Of a stretch of DNA of 43,658 bases, positions 1 through 9,349 are shown piece by piece. Below the pieces are notes generated by a model. That model saw only the letters and a program-made list of their open reading frames with translations. It searched no databases and had not been told where the DNA came from. Source of the stretch: Dehalococcoidia bacterium (lineage in GTDB: Bacteria; Chloroflexota; Dehalococcoidia; Dehalococcoidales; E44-bin46); NCBI GenBank assembly GCA_030605575.1, contig JAUWIC010000016.1, positions 1-43,658 on the forward strand. Direction: 5' to 3'. Every line of letters begins with the position of its first letter. The first letter of the stretch is position 1. Made by a program: the position numbers and the translations under genes.

Positions 1-108
1 AATATTCTCTCCTCTAATATAAGGGGGGGGGGGAAGAGTTCGCTTGCAATTATAATAGTCGGGGGTGGAGTAAATAAAATAAGAGAAGGTTTAAACTAAT
101 ATGGGTGG

Positions 109-206
109 TTTAAGAGGGGCATTAGCCCCTCTTTATTAATCTCCCCCTCTCCTTGGTAAGGAGAGGGGGATAAAGGGGGTGAGGTTAATAAACAATTCAA
201 CTCTCT
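109..206. repeat. Palindromic intergenic repeat, copy R1 (hairpins GAGGGGC..GCCCCTC and CCCCCTCTCCTTGGTAAGGAGAGGGGG + ATAAAGGGGGTGAGG)
   Basis: Same modules recur at about 960-1145, 2735-2972, 4340-4570 and 28845-28950. Confidence 0.75.
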
Positions 207-307
207 AGGCAAAACGAGTAAAAATCTGCTATACTAGTTTAACTCAAACTCCATGTAGTGGGGATTTTTAATAATTAGTTAGATTATTTTCCCAGACTAC
301 CAGCGAA

Positions 308-919
308 GTGGAAAGAAACATTTTATACTCAAAGGATGTGGAGCATCCCCAATTTGGCTCTGATGTCCAGCGGCTGATTGAGAACCTGGGGCAACTCCCT
401 GAGCCGGTTGCCGAGCCTGCCTTTATTGTCGTCAGCGGCTTACCTGGAACGGGAAAATCTTACTTTTGTCGTCAATTAGCCGAGCGGCTACCGGTTATTA
501 TTCTGGAAAGTGATGCCTTACGTAAGGGCCTTTTCTTATCGCCAACTTATAGCTCGCCGGAGAGTTCGCGCCTCTTTCGGGCATGTCACCTTCTCATTGA
601 GAGATTGCTGAAGCAGGGAATCTCCCTTATTTTTGATGCTACCAATCTGTCAGAGGGGCATCGTGAGCATCTTTATAGTATTGCCGACCGTTTAGATGTC
701 AGGCTAGTCTTGGTGCGTGTTGAGGCACCACCTGAGGTAGTCTATGACCGGCTTAAAACCAGGCAGGAAAATTCAGAGAGTAAATCAGACGCCGACTGGG
801 CAGTATATCGGCGGATGAAGCCATCGGTTCAGAATATCCGTCGTAACCACTATGTGGTGGATACCTCCCGAGATATTACCCCGGTCCTTGATAAAATTAT
901 AAGGGAGGTGAGGCGCTAG
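308..919 (+). CDS. AAA family ATPase / predicted kinase (P-loop, zeta-toxin/AAA_33-like)
   Basis: 203 aa ORF; Walker A GLPGTGKS; DATN motif. Confidence 0.75.
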   Translation: MERNILYSKDVEHPQFGSDVQRLIENLGQLPEPVAEPAFIVVSGLPGTGKSYFCRQLAERLPVIILESDALRKGLFLSPTYSSPESSRLFRACHLLIERLLKQGISLIFDATNLSEGHREHLYSIADRLDVRLVLVRVEAPPEVVYDRLKTRQENSESKSDADWAVYRRMKPSVQNIRRNHYVVDTSRDITPVLDKIIREVRR

Positions 920-959
920 ATTTTAGAGATTGTTTATAAGGGGAAGCTTGAAGGGGTGA

Positions 960-1145
960 ATGTGGGGTAAAAAGCCCCTTCAAAAACCGTCCTCCCCCTC
1001 ACTCTGAAGTAGTGGCCAAGGGGAGTTTTAGAGGGGCGAAGCCCCTCTATAGAAACTAATTTCCCCTTCCCCTTGTTAAGGGGACGGGGATAAAGGGGAT
1101 AGGGTTACTAAAGAAGAATTAAAGGGGGTGAGGTCGTTAAACAAT
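960..1145. repeat. Palindromic intergenic repeat, copy R2
   Basis: AGAGGGGCGAAGCCCCTCT hairpin followed by CCCCTTCCCCTTGTTAAGGGGACGGGGATAAAGGGGATAGGG. Confidence 0.75.
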
Positions 1146-1206
1146 CTAGTCAGGAATAAGTAGGTAGCCAGAGTATAGTTAATCAGTCGGTGAAAGGAGA
1201 CTTAAG

Positions 1207-2706
1207 GTGGAGATTAAGGTCATAGTTGGTAATATCGCCCAGGTTAAAGCTGGTGCTATCATAGTCAACTTCTTTGAGGGTATGGAGCGCCTTGAAGGCG
1301 ATACGGCTAGTATAGATGGGGCTTTGGACGGAGCTATCTCTCAGCTTATGGCTCAGGGCGAGATTAAGGGTAAACTTAATGAGATTACCGTTATTCATAG
1401 TCTGGGTAAGCTACCAGCAGCTCGGGTGGTAGTCACCGGTCTAGGTAAACAACCGGAGCTATCCCGGGATAAGGTTCGTGGAGCCGTGGCTGAGACGTGC
1501 CGGCTGCTTAGGCAGAAGGGTGTAGATAGTATCGCCACTATGGCTCAGGGAGCAGGCATAGCTGGTATCAGCCCGGAGGGGGCGGCTCAAGCCGTAACTG
1601 AGGGTGCCTTGCTTGGCACCTATTCATTTCGGAGGCATATAACCAGAGAAGCTGAGTATGGTGAGATTAAACAGCTTACTATAGTAGCCGGTGATAAAAC
1701 TCAACTTCCCGGGTTAGAACAAGGCTGCAATAAGGGGAGGGTGTTAGCTGAGGCAACCAATCTGGCTCGTGATATGGTCAACGAACCAGCCAACTATATG
1801 ACACCGACTCATATGGCTGAGACAGCCGCCAGGCTGGCTAAGGATTATGGGCTGGAACTCAGTCTTCTTGAGCGTGAGCAGATGCAGGAGTTAGGCATGG
1901 GGGCGCTGTTAGGCGTAGCTCAGGGAAGTCGGCAACCACCTAAATTTATTGTTCTCCACTACCGGGGCGGTGATTCTACCGAAACCGATGTCGCCTTGGT
2001 CGGTAAGGGGGTAACCTTTGATTCCGGAGGTATCTCGATAAAGCCGTCGGAGAAGATGGATGAGATGAAGGGGGATATGGCTGGAGGGGCGGCCATTATG
2101 GCGGCGATGAGTGCCATTGCTCAACTTAAGCCAAGGATTAACGTTATGGCTCTCATCCCGGCCACGGAAAACCTGCCCAGCGATAGCGCTCTCAAGCCCG
2201 GTGATATCCTAACCGCTATTGATGGTAAGACCATTGAGATTATCTCCACCGATGCCGAGGGACGGCTTATTTTGGCCGATGCCTTGGGCTATGCCAAAAA
2301 GTCTGGGGCTAAAATTATCATTGATGTCGCTACCCTAACCGGAGCCTGCCGGGTAGCCCTGGGCAATATATGTAGTGGCGCTTTTGGTAATAATCAGGAG
2401 CTGGTGGATAAGGTAATTGCCGCTGGCGCTGAAGCCGGAGAGCTTATCTGGCAGATGCCGATGTGCGAGCAGTATAAAGAGCAAAATAAGAGTGACGTCG
2501 CCGATATTAAGAATGTCGGTGGTAAATACGCTGGGGCTATTACTGCCGCTCAGTTTCTGGCTGAATTTGTTGGTGACACTCCCTGGGTTCACCTGGATAT
2601 TGCTGGCACCAGTCTGAGCGAAAAGGAGCAAGCCTACCTGGTTAAAGGGGCTACCGGCGTACCAGTTCGCACCCTGGTCAACCTCGTCCTGTCTCTGGCT
2701 AAATAA
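1207..2706 (+). CDS. pepA: Leucyl aminopeptidase (M17)
   Basis: 499 aa ORF; VGKGVTFDSGG and NTDAEGRL-like (STDAEGRLILADAL) M17 motifs. Confidence 0.95.
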   Translation: MEIKVIVGNIAQVKAGAIIVNFFEGMERLEGDTASIDGALDGAISQLMAQGEIKGKLNEITVIHSLGKLPAARVVVTGLGKQPELSRDKVRGAVAETCRLLRQKGVDSIATMAQGAGIAGISPEGAAQAVTEGALLGTYSFRRHITREAEYGEIKQLTIVAGDKTQLPGLEQGCNKGRVLAEATNLARDMVNEPANYMTPTHMAETAARLAKDYGLELSLLEREQMQELGMGALLGVAQGSRQPPKFIVLHYRGGDSTETDVALVGKGVTFDSGGISIKPSEKMDEMKGDMAGGAAIMAAMSAIAQLKPRINVMALIPATENLPSDSALKPGDILTAIDGKTIEIISTDAEGRLILADALGYAKKSGAKIIIDVATLTGACRVALGNICSGAFGNNQELVDKVIAAGAEAGELIWQMPMCEQYKEQNKSDVADIKNVGGKYAGAITAAQFLAEFVGDTPWVHLDIAGTSLSEKEQAYLVKGATGVPVRTLVNLVLSLAK

Positions 2707-2734
2707 TTAAGGGTAATGAGTCGTTTATCAGGGT

Positions 2735-2972
2735 AAGCTTGACGGGGCTCTTCCCTCCTTACTCTGAAGCAGTGACCAGGGGGAGTTTAAGAGGGGCGAA
2801 ATGTGGGGTAAAAAGCCTCTCTCTAAAAACTAGTTTCCCCTTCTAAGGAGAGTTAAAGAGAGGCGAAGCCTCCCTTATATAACCAATTCCCCCTCCCTTC
2901 ATAAGGGAGGGGGATAAAGGGGGTGGGTTGGTAAATATCTAAAGGGGATAGGGTTACTAAAAAATTAAAGGG
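2735..2972. repeat. Palindromic intergenic repeat, copy R3 (composite)
   Basis: GAGAGGCGAAGCCTCCC, CCCCCTCCCTTCATAAGGGAGGGGG and ATAAAGGGGGTGGG modules. Confidence 0.75.
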
Positions 2973-2982
2973 GGTTTAGACG

Positions 2983-3624
2983 ATGAAGATTAAATGGCTG
3001 GGACATGCATCCTTTGTCATTACCTCAGACACCGGGACAAAGATAATCACCGACCCCTATGAAGTCGGCGGTGGCTTGAGCTATGGTCAGATAAAAGAGT
3101 CGGCTGATATTGTTACCGTGAGCCACGACCATGCTGACCATAACAATGTAGCTGCTGTTCAGGGTAGTCCCAAGGTAGTCAGGGGGGCAGTAGAGGTTAA
3201 AGGGATAAGGTTTAACGGTATTCCAACCTACCATGATGATGCTGGTGGGGAGAAGAGGGGTAAAAATACCATCGTCTGCTTTGAAGTCGACGGCATAAGG
3301 GTCTGCCACCTTGGTGACCTGGGTCACCAGCTCAGTGATAGTCAACTGGCTGAGTTAGGTAAAGTAGATGTACTGCTTATTCCCGTGGGCGGTTTTTACA
3401 CCATTGATGCTAAGGTGGCCACTCAGCTTGGCGATAGGCTTAAGCCCAAGGTAATTATACCGATGCACTTCAAAACTGATAAGTGTGATTATCCTATAGC
3501 CGGGGTTGAAGAATTCCTCCGAGGTAAGAAGGAAGTAAGCCGGTTGGATGCCAGCCAGGTGGAATTCAAAGCCGGGGAATTGCCACCAAGCACCAAGGTC
3601 GTAGTTTTAAAACCTGCCCTGTAG
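2983..3624 (+). CDS. MBL-fold metal-dependent hydrolase (UPF0173-like)
   Basis: 213 aa; SHDHADHNN motif, KWLGHASFVI N-terminus. Confidence 0.85.
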   Translation: MKIKWLGHASFVITSDTGTKIITDPYEVGGGLSYGQIKESADIVTVSHDHADHNNVAAVQGSPKVVRGAVEVKGIRFNGIPTYHDDAGGEKRGKNTIVCFEVDGIRVCHLGDLGHQLSDSQLAELGKVDVLLIPVGGFYTIDAKVATQLGDRLKPKVIIPMHFKTDKCDYPIAGVEEFLRGKKEVSRLDASQVEFKAGELPPSTKVVVLKPAL

Positions 3625-3733
3625 TGAGTAGAAGTCCTGAAACCAGCCTTATACCCCCCCTTTCAGAGGTTGCTAACTTGTGGTAAAATAGTATGGGAGG
3701 TGAGGTGAGAGGAGTAGCTGGGAAGAATATAAG

Positions 3734-4408
3734 TTGGCTGTAGGTTGTATCGTTCTTGCTGGTGGCAAGGGCTTGCGCTTAGGGCAGGATAAGGCGTTAG
3801 AAACTATTGGCAACAGAAGTTTGCTTGAGCGGGTGATATCTTATCTCAATTTCTTTAGTAGTGACATTATTATCGTTACTGCTCCCAATCAATCTTATCC
3901 CCAGGTTGGTGGTTATCCCAGGTTAAGAGTAGTAACCGATATTTATGTCAATAAAGGTCCCTTGGGTGGTATTTATACCGGCTTAAAAGCATCGGATTCA
4001 TTCTATAACCTTGTCGTCGCTTGCGACATGCCCTTTTTGAACCAGGCCTTGCTGCATTATATGCTCCGAATTTCGGCTGGCTTTGACCTGGTAGTTCCCC
4101 GATTGGGGGATATGGTTGAACCGCTTCACGCTGTTTATTCTCAGGGTTGCTTAGCTCCTATTGAATCCCTGCTTAAACAGGGTAATCTGGGCGTGAGACA
4201 ACTTTTTACCTTGGTTAGGGTCAGGTATGTAGACGCTGAGGAGATTAATAGGTTTGACCCTGAGCACTTGAGCTTCTTCAACATTAATAGCCAGGCTGAT
4301 TTAGAGAAAGCAAGAGAAATAATGAAACGTTGTTTATCACGGAAAGTTTTAGAGGGGCTCTCCCCCAAAGGGCGAAGCCCCTCTAAAGAAACTAGTTTTC
4401 CCTTCTAA
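3734..4408 (+). CDS. mobA: Molybdenum cofactor guanylyltransferase
   Basis: LAGGKGLRLGQDKAL and VACDMPFL motifs; C-terminus runs into repeat R4. Confidence 0.85.
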   Translation: MAVGCIVLAGGKGLRLGQDKALETIGNRSLLERVISYLNFFSSDIIIVTAPNQSYPQVGGYPRLRVVTDIYVNKGPLGGIYTGLKASDSFYNLVVACDMPFLNQALLHYMLRISAGFDLVVPRLGDMVEPLHAVYSQGCLAPIESLLKQGNLGVRQLFTLVRVRYVDAEEINRFDPEHLSFFNINSQADLEKAREIMKRCLSRKVLEGLSPKGRSPSKETSFPF

Positions 4409-4570
4409 GGAGAGTCAAAGAGAGGCGAAGCCTCTCTTACAAACCAATTCCCCTTCCCCTTATCAAGGGGAAGGGGATAAAGGGGATAGGGTTACTAAAG
4501 AAGAATTAAAGCGGGTTCCCAGGAAAATCGAAGATTTTTCTGGGTGCTTAAAGGGGATGGGGTTAAAATA
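4340..4570. repeat. Palindromic intergenic repeat, copy R4 (composite of three hairpin modules)
   Basis: AGAGGGGC..GCCCCTCT, CCCCTTCCCCTTATCAAGGGGAAGGGG and CCCAGGAAAATCGAAGATTTTTCTGGG. Confidence 0.75.
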
Positions 4571-4620
4571 ATTAATAATTTCATAATAAAATAACCTCAT
4601 AATAAGAAGAGATATGAGCC

Positions 4621-5877
4621 ATGATAAGCGTTGAGCAGGCGCTAGACAAAATCCTTAATTATGTCCACGTCCTAGAGGATGAAGAGCGTCCTATTCTGGA
4701 GTGTCTGGGGCAGGTTCTGGCTGAGGATGTATATTCCGGCCTTAATGTTCCTCCACTGGATAATTCGGCTATGGATGGCTATGCCGTTCAATCCAGGGAT
4801 ACTCGTGGTGCCAGTCGACGGTCGCCTCGATTTCTGCGGGTTATTGGCACCGTCGCTGCCGGCTCTATTGCTGGGTGTGAAGTAGAACCGGGCACTGCGG
4901 TGCGCATTATGACCGGGGCACCAATACCAAAGGGCGTCGATAGTGTCGTCATGTTTGAGGATACCGACGAAACTCAGCGCCAGGGGTCTTCTACTGAGAT
5001 AGGCATTTTACGTGAGGTTGAGGCTGGTTTGAATATTCGCCGGGCTGGTGAAGATATTGCCCAGGGGTCAATGGTATTAAGCCAGGGGGCAGTGCTCAGA
5101 CCCTCGGAAATTGGGGTTTTGGCTTCTTTGGGCCGGACTACGGTGAGGGTTATTCGCCGCCCCATAGTAGCTATTCTAGCCACCGGGGACGAGCTGGTTG
5201 ATATTAGCCAGCCCCTGCCGGCAGGTAAGATATATAACAGCAATACCTATAGCCTGGCTGCCTTGGTTCGGCGCTACGGTGGCATCCCGAAAATACTGGG
5301 GATAGCCCGGGATAGTGAACATTCAGTTGTAGCCAAGCTCCGCCAGGGGCTGGATGCTGATATGCTTATCACCACTGGCGGTGTCTCTGCCGGGGACTAC
5401 GACCTGGTAAAGGACGTTTTGGCTAAACAAGGTGAGATTTCCTTCTGGACAGTTCGGATGAAGCCGGGGAAACCTTTAGCCTTTGGTATCATTAAAGGGG
5501 TCGGTAAGGCTGGCATAGCCAGAAACATACCCCATCTTGGTTTACCAGGCAACCCGGTTAGCTCTATGGTTACCTTTGAGCTCTTTGTTCGCCCGGCTAT
5601 GCTTAAAATGATGGGTAAGAAGAATTTGACCAAGCCGACTATTGAAGCCGTAGTAGAAAATCCGGTGGTAAATAGGGACCGGCGGCGCCTTTTCGCTCGG
5701 GTTGTAGTGGAAAAGCGCAACGGTCAGTATTTTGCTCGACTAACCGGTCCTCAGGGCTCGGGGATTCTCACCTCTATGACCTCAGCCAACGGGCTGATGA
5801 TTATTCCTGAGGATAAGGCGGAGGTGGTAGCTGGGGATATAGTTCAGGTGATGATGTTAGATTGGAGGGAGGAGTAA
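4621..5877 (+). CDS. moeA: Molybdopterin molybdotransferase
   Basis: 418 aa; PPLDNSAMDGYAV, TGDELV, GLPGNPVSSMVTFELFVRP motifs. Confidence 0.95.
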   Translation: MISVEQALDKILNYVHVLEDEERPILECLGQVLAEDVYSGLNVPPLDNSAMDGYAVQSRDTRGASRRSPRFLRVIGTVAAGSIAGCEVEPGTAVRIMTGAPIPKGVDSVVMFEDTDETQRQGSSTEIGILREVEAGLNIRRAGEDIAQGSMVLSQGAVLRPSEIGVLASLGRTTVRVIRRPIVAILATGDELVDISQPLPAGKIYNSNTYSLAALVRRYGGIPKILGIARDSEHSVVAKLRQGLDADMLITTGGVSAGDYDLVKDVLAKQGEISFWTVRMKPGKPLAFGIIKGVGKAGIARNIPHLGLPGNPVSSMVTFELFVRPAMLKMMGKKNLTKPTIEAVVENPVVNRDRRRLFARVVVEKRNGQYFARLTGPQGSGILTSMTSANGLMIIPEDKAEVVAGDIVQVMMLDWREE

Positions 5878-5880
5878 GGC

Positions 5881-6618
5881 TTGATATTCAAGGCTTCCGA
5901 GTTTGTTTTTGAACCACCGGCGGTGGTATCCAGGGCGCGGCGGGTTTTGATTAAGCCCAGCGCCTCCTATCCGGTGCCATATCCGGTAACTACCAGCCGG
6001 GATATGCTGTCGGTGATAATAGACGGTATCAGACGGGTTAGTGATGCCGACATCATTCTGCTTGAAGGCACTCCTGGCGGTGGTTCCATCCAGCCGATAT
6101 ATCAAGCCCTGGGTTACAACTTCCCCCGGGTATTAACACTGGATGTAAAGGATTGTATCTGGGTGGAGGTGGATAATCCTCTACCTAAGCCTTTAGCTGT
6201 ACCCACCTTCTGGGTGCCCAATGTTATCCTGTCCAGCGACTACTTGATAACCGTGGCTCCGTTAAAGGTCTTTCAGGGCAGGGGTAGCCTTAGCCTGATG
6301 AACCTACTTACCTTACTGCCCAGTAGCAAGTACGGAGGTGGGGACAGAGGGGGCTGGGGAGATTTGTATGAGCTGGGAATAGGTAATGTGATAGCTGACC
6401 TCTATTTTACCTTACCCTTCGACCTGGGGATTATTGAAGCTAGCCAGAAGTTCATTACTCAGGATGACCCCACTCGGGGTGAGGTTGAGGAGTGTGGCAA
6501 GGGGTTTATCGGTGAGCCTTTCCAGGTAGATGGTGAAGCTTCAGAGACACTGGGGCTTAAGACCGGGTATCTTGATTTGATTAGGACAGCTAAGGCGGGG
6601 TTTGAAACTAATCTTTAA
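5881..6618 (+). CDS. DUF362-like domain protein
   Basis: 245 aa; RVLIKPSAS..., ILLEGTPGGGS; recognised by general family character. Confidence 0.6.
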   Translation: MIFKASEFVFEPPAVVSRARRVLIKPSASYPVPYPVTTSRDMLSVIIDGIRRVSDADIILLEGTPGGGSIQPIYQALGYNFPRVLTLDVKDCIWVEVDNPLPKPLAVPTFWVPNVILSSDYLITVAPLKVFQGRGSLSLMNLLTLLPSSKYGGGDRGGWGDLYELGIGNVIADLYFTLPFDLGIIEASQKFITQDDPTRGEVEECGKGFIGEPFQVDGEASETLGLKTGYLDLIRTAKAGFETNL

Positions 6619-7024
6619 AGTGGATAAACAAGATATAATTACTGACCAAATTAGACCACGCTGGTTTATTGATTTAGATTGGTACCGGCAAAACAATCGC
6701 TCATTTTTGGCTCTGGCTCAAGGTTGCTTATGCCCTGAGTGTGGTCAGCGGCTAAAGGAAGGGGAGATTTCGGCGGCAGACCTCTTGACTACCATCAAAG
6801 ACTGCTGCTCCAAGACCCCGGATTTTATTACCGGTAAGTTACCTATTTTAGAGACTATATTTCGCCTCTTCCTGGCTAATGGTAACCAGCCCCTTGATGT
6901 GGAGGAAATGGGGAGGCAGTTAACTGATTGGTGTGGCGGAGAGACCTCTGGCACTTCAGCCCAGGTTTTACCCCGCCTTCTTGAAAGTGACCAATACTAT
7001 GGCCTGAGGCAGGTCCCCGGCTAA
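6602..7024 (+). CDS. Hypothetical protein with CPECG zinc-knuckle-like motif
   Basis: 140 aa ORF overlapping the end of the DUF362-like gene. Confidence 0.6.
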   Translation: MKLIFKVDKQDIITDQIRPRWFIDLDWYRQNNRSFLALAQGCLCPECGQRLKEGEISAADLLTTIKDCCSKTPDFITGKLPILETIFRLFLANGNQPLDVEEMGRQLTDWCGGETSGTSAQVLPRLLESDQYYGLRQVPG

Positions 7025-7305
7025 AGCCTTACTCTGAAGCCGGAGTAACCTCCAGTATATTCTGACCACTCAGTTACTACTCTGGTTACTTTGGCTGATG
7101 GCGGTCCGACCTCAAGATAGTCAATTAGCTTTTCTAGTTGTTTTCTTTCTCCCTCAGCTTGTACCTCTACTGCTTCTATATCTCGCCGGTTGCGTACATA
7201 GCCGGTTAGACCAAGCTCTCTAGCCTGTCTGGAGGTGAAGTCACGGAAGAAGACGCCTTGAACATACCCATATACTATTACCCGAACCGAGGCTAAGTCA
7301 GTCAT
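7021..7305 (-). CDS. acyP: Acylphosphatase
   Basis: VIVYGYVQGVFFRDFTSRQARELGLTGYVRN. Confidence 0.95.
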   Translation of the reverse strand: MTDLASVRVIVYGYVQGVFFRDFTSRQARELGLTGYVRNRRDIEAVEVQAEGERKQLEKLIDYLEVGPPSAKVTRVVTEWSEYTGGYSGFRVRL

Positions 7306-7316
7306 TGGTTGTCCCT

Positions 7317-8252
7317 TTACCTTGGGATGAGCCTTAATGGGAGCGAAAATTTATATCTATCCAGCCTGTCTAGACCTTGCCGGTGAGCCAGGTCAATAGC
7401 CTCCTCAAACTCCTGTCTACTTACCGGACGGTTTAATTGCGGTATATCAAAAGCCTTATAACAGGGGTGATATTGAGCCATAATGTTTAAGTAGGTATTG
7501 GTGGAGACCTCTTGAGCCAGAAAGCTTACTATCTCTTTGGTCCCGGCTAACCTATTAGGCAATACTAAGTGTCGCACCAGAAGACCGTGTTGAGCTATAC
7601 CCTGCTCGTCTATCTGAAGGTCACCTACCTGGCGGTGCATTTTCTTGATAGCTGCTTTATTTACCCTGGGGTAGTCTTTTATCCCCGATAGTTGCTCAGC
7701 AGTTTTATCATTGGCATACTTCATATCAGGCATATAGATGTCAACAATCCCGTCTAGCAGCTCCAGGGTTTCCACGGAGTCATAACCACCGCTGTTATAT
7801 ACCAGGGGCAGATAGAGACCCATACTCACTGCTAGCTCCAGGGCGTCCAGGATATAAGGCACGACATGGGTTGGACTGACCAGGTTGATGTTGTGGCAAC
7901 CTTTTGCCTGAAGGGAGAGCATCATCTTGGCCAGTTCTTCCCGGTCAGCAGGGCTGCCTTCACCTAGCTGGCTTATGGTGTAGTTTTGGCAGAAGACGCA
8001 TCGTAGGTTACAGTAGGCGAAAAAAATAGTTCCTGAGCCGTGCCTGCCGACCAGAGGTGCCTCTTCCCCGAAGTGAGGTCCATAGCTAGAAATTATGACA
8101 TGGTGTGTAATATGGCACTTCCCGCTGTCACCAGCCAGGCGATTAACGCCACAGTGACGGGGGCACAGGTGGCACTCTTCCAGTATTAATTTGGCTTTCT
8201 CAACCCTGGTTTTTAACTCTCCTGTGTTGTAAAGCTGTTGGTAAGCGGCTAT
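7317..8252 (-). CDS. Radical SAM protein (PflA-like); frame extends upstream of the listed 7317-7925 ORF
   Basis: Continuous frame upstream of 7925 encodes IAAYQQLYNTGELKTRVEKAKLILEECHLCPRHCGVNR...CNLRCVFCQNYTISQ (CX3CX2C); no ATG/GTG/TTG, but ATA lies 8 nt after GAGGAG. Confidence 0.8.
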   Translation of the reverse strand: MAAYQQLYNTGELKTRVEKAKLILEECHLCPRHCGVNRLAGDSGKCHITHHVIISSYGPHFGEEAPLVGRHGSGTIFFAYCNLRCVFCQNYTISQLGEGSPADREELAKMMLSLQAKGCHNINLVSPTHVVPYILDALELAVSMGLYLPLVYNSGGYDSVETLELLDGIVDIYMPDMKYANDKTAEQLSGIKDYPRVNKAAIKKMHRQVGDLQIDEQGIAQHGLLVRHLVLPNRLAGTKEIVSFLAQEVSTNTYLNIMAQYHPCYKAFDIPQLNRPVSRQEFEEAIDLAHRQGLDRLDRYKFSLPLRLIPR

Positions 8253-8258
8253 TTGTCT

Positions 8259-8402
8259 TACTCCTCTGGCTTTGGTTCCTTCTTTCCCTTTTTAATTACT
8301 TCCACTGTGGTCGGGGGTGGTAAGATGGTATCAGCCGATACTTTCCTGGCATCCTTTTTGGTTTTTTTTGGTTCTCTATGTCGGTAATCTCGTCTCCCCA
8401 TA
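8259..8402 (-). CDS. Small Lys/Pro-rich protein MGRRDYRHREPKKTKKDARKVSADTILPPPTTVEVIKKGKKEPKPEE
   Basis: 47-codon ORF read by eye between rnc and the radical SAM gene; its TAA is adjacent to that gene's probable SD. Confidence 0.5.
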
Positions 8403-8479
8403 GTAACACCTCTATTTAAAACGCTGGACTACAGGTATTGTTAATTGAAGTTTAGCAAAGGCAGGCTGTGGTGTAAAGT

Positions 8480-9163
8480 TCAAAGTCTTGCCAGTGCTGA
8501 GCGAGCGGCTTCAGTCTCGGCCTCTTTCTTACTTTTGCCTGAGCCACTGCCCAGTACAGTATCACCGACTCTTACCTCAACCGTGAATCTCCTGTCATGG
8601 TCTGGTCCCGTGGCTTCTATCACGTAGTAGGTCGGTGTCTGCTGCTCCCTGGCCTGGATAAGTTCCTGAAGTTGTGATTTATAATCAACCCCGGCACCCT
8701 GACTGATTACTTTCTGTAGTTCTTTATCAAGTAACCTCAGGATAAAATTCTTGGCGGTAGCTGAGCCCTGGTCAAGGAAAATAGCCGCTATCACTGCTTC
8801 TAAGGCTCCAGCCAGGTTGGCTGGCTTGTGCCGTCCACCACTTGCCTCTTCCCCCTTCCCCAGATAGAGATAATCACCAAGTCCGATGGCTCTGGCCGCC
8901 CGGGCTAGGGCATCTCGACGAACCAGGGTGGCGCGGAGCTTGGTCATCTCACCCTCAGTGAACGAAGGCAGGTCTTGGTATAGCTTTTCCGCCACTACCC
9001 AGCCTAAAACGGCATCACCCAGAAATTCAAGCCGCTCATTAGAGGTTGGGGCAAAGTCCGGGTTCTCATTAATATAGGAGCTATGAACCAGGGCTTGCTC
9101 TAGCAAAGGGGGGTCGTTAAAGGAAACGCCCAGAATCTCTTGCAGAACAGCTAAATCAGCCAA
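8480..9163 (-). CDS. rnc: Ribonuclease III
   Basis: NERLEFLGDAVLGWVVAEKLY signature plus C-terminal dsRBD. Confidence 0.97.
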   Translation of the reverse strand: MADLAVLQEILGVSFNDPPLLEQALVHSSYINENPDFAPTSNERLEFLGDAVLGWVVAEKLYQDLPSFTEGEMTKLRATLVRRDALARAARAIGLGDYLYLGKGEEASGGRHKPANLAGALEAVIAAIFLDQGSATAKNFILRLLDKELQKVISQGAGVDYKSQLQELIQAREQQTPTYYVIEATGPDHDRRFTVEVRVGDTVLGSGSGKSKKEAETEAARSALARL

Positions 9164-9278
9164 AGCTAACTTCCTTTCTTAAATAACCTAGCAGTTCAGC
9201 ATAAACAGTCAACTCTGCCCTGTCAAATGCTCCTGCTATTGCTACAGGCACAGCTAGATGCTATAATTTTAGGTGCGC

Positions 9279-9349
9279 TGGGGAATAGTCTAGTGGTAGG
9301 ACGGCGGACTCTGGATCCGTTAGGGAAGGTTCGAATCCTTCTTCCCCAG
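9279..9349 (+). tRNA. tRNA-Gln(CTG)
   Basis: Cloverleaf: TGGGGAA acceptor, anticodon loop CTCTGGA, GGTTCGAATCC T-arm. Confidence 0.9.

Noticed and set aside
28-34. Poly-G run near window start
   Set aside because: Short homopolymer, possibly a sequencing or assembly artefact, with no supporting context
1183-2631. Antisense and overlapping ORFs inside pepA
   Set aside because: They lie in alternative frames of a clear M17 aminopeptidase and have no recognisable protein character
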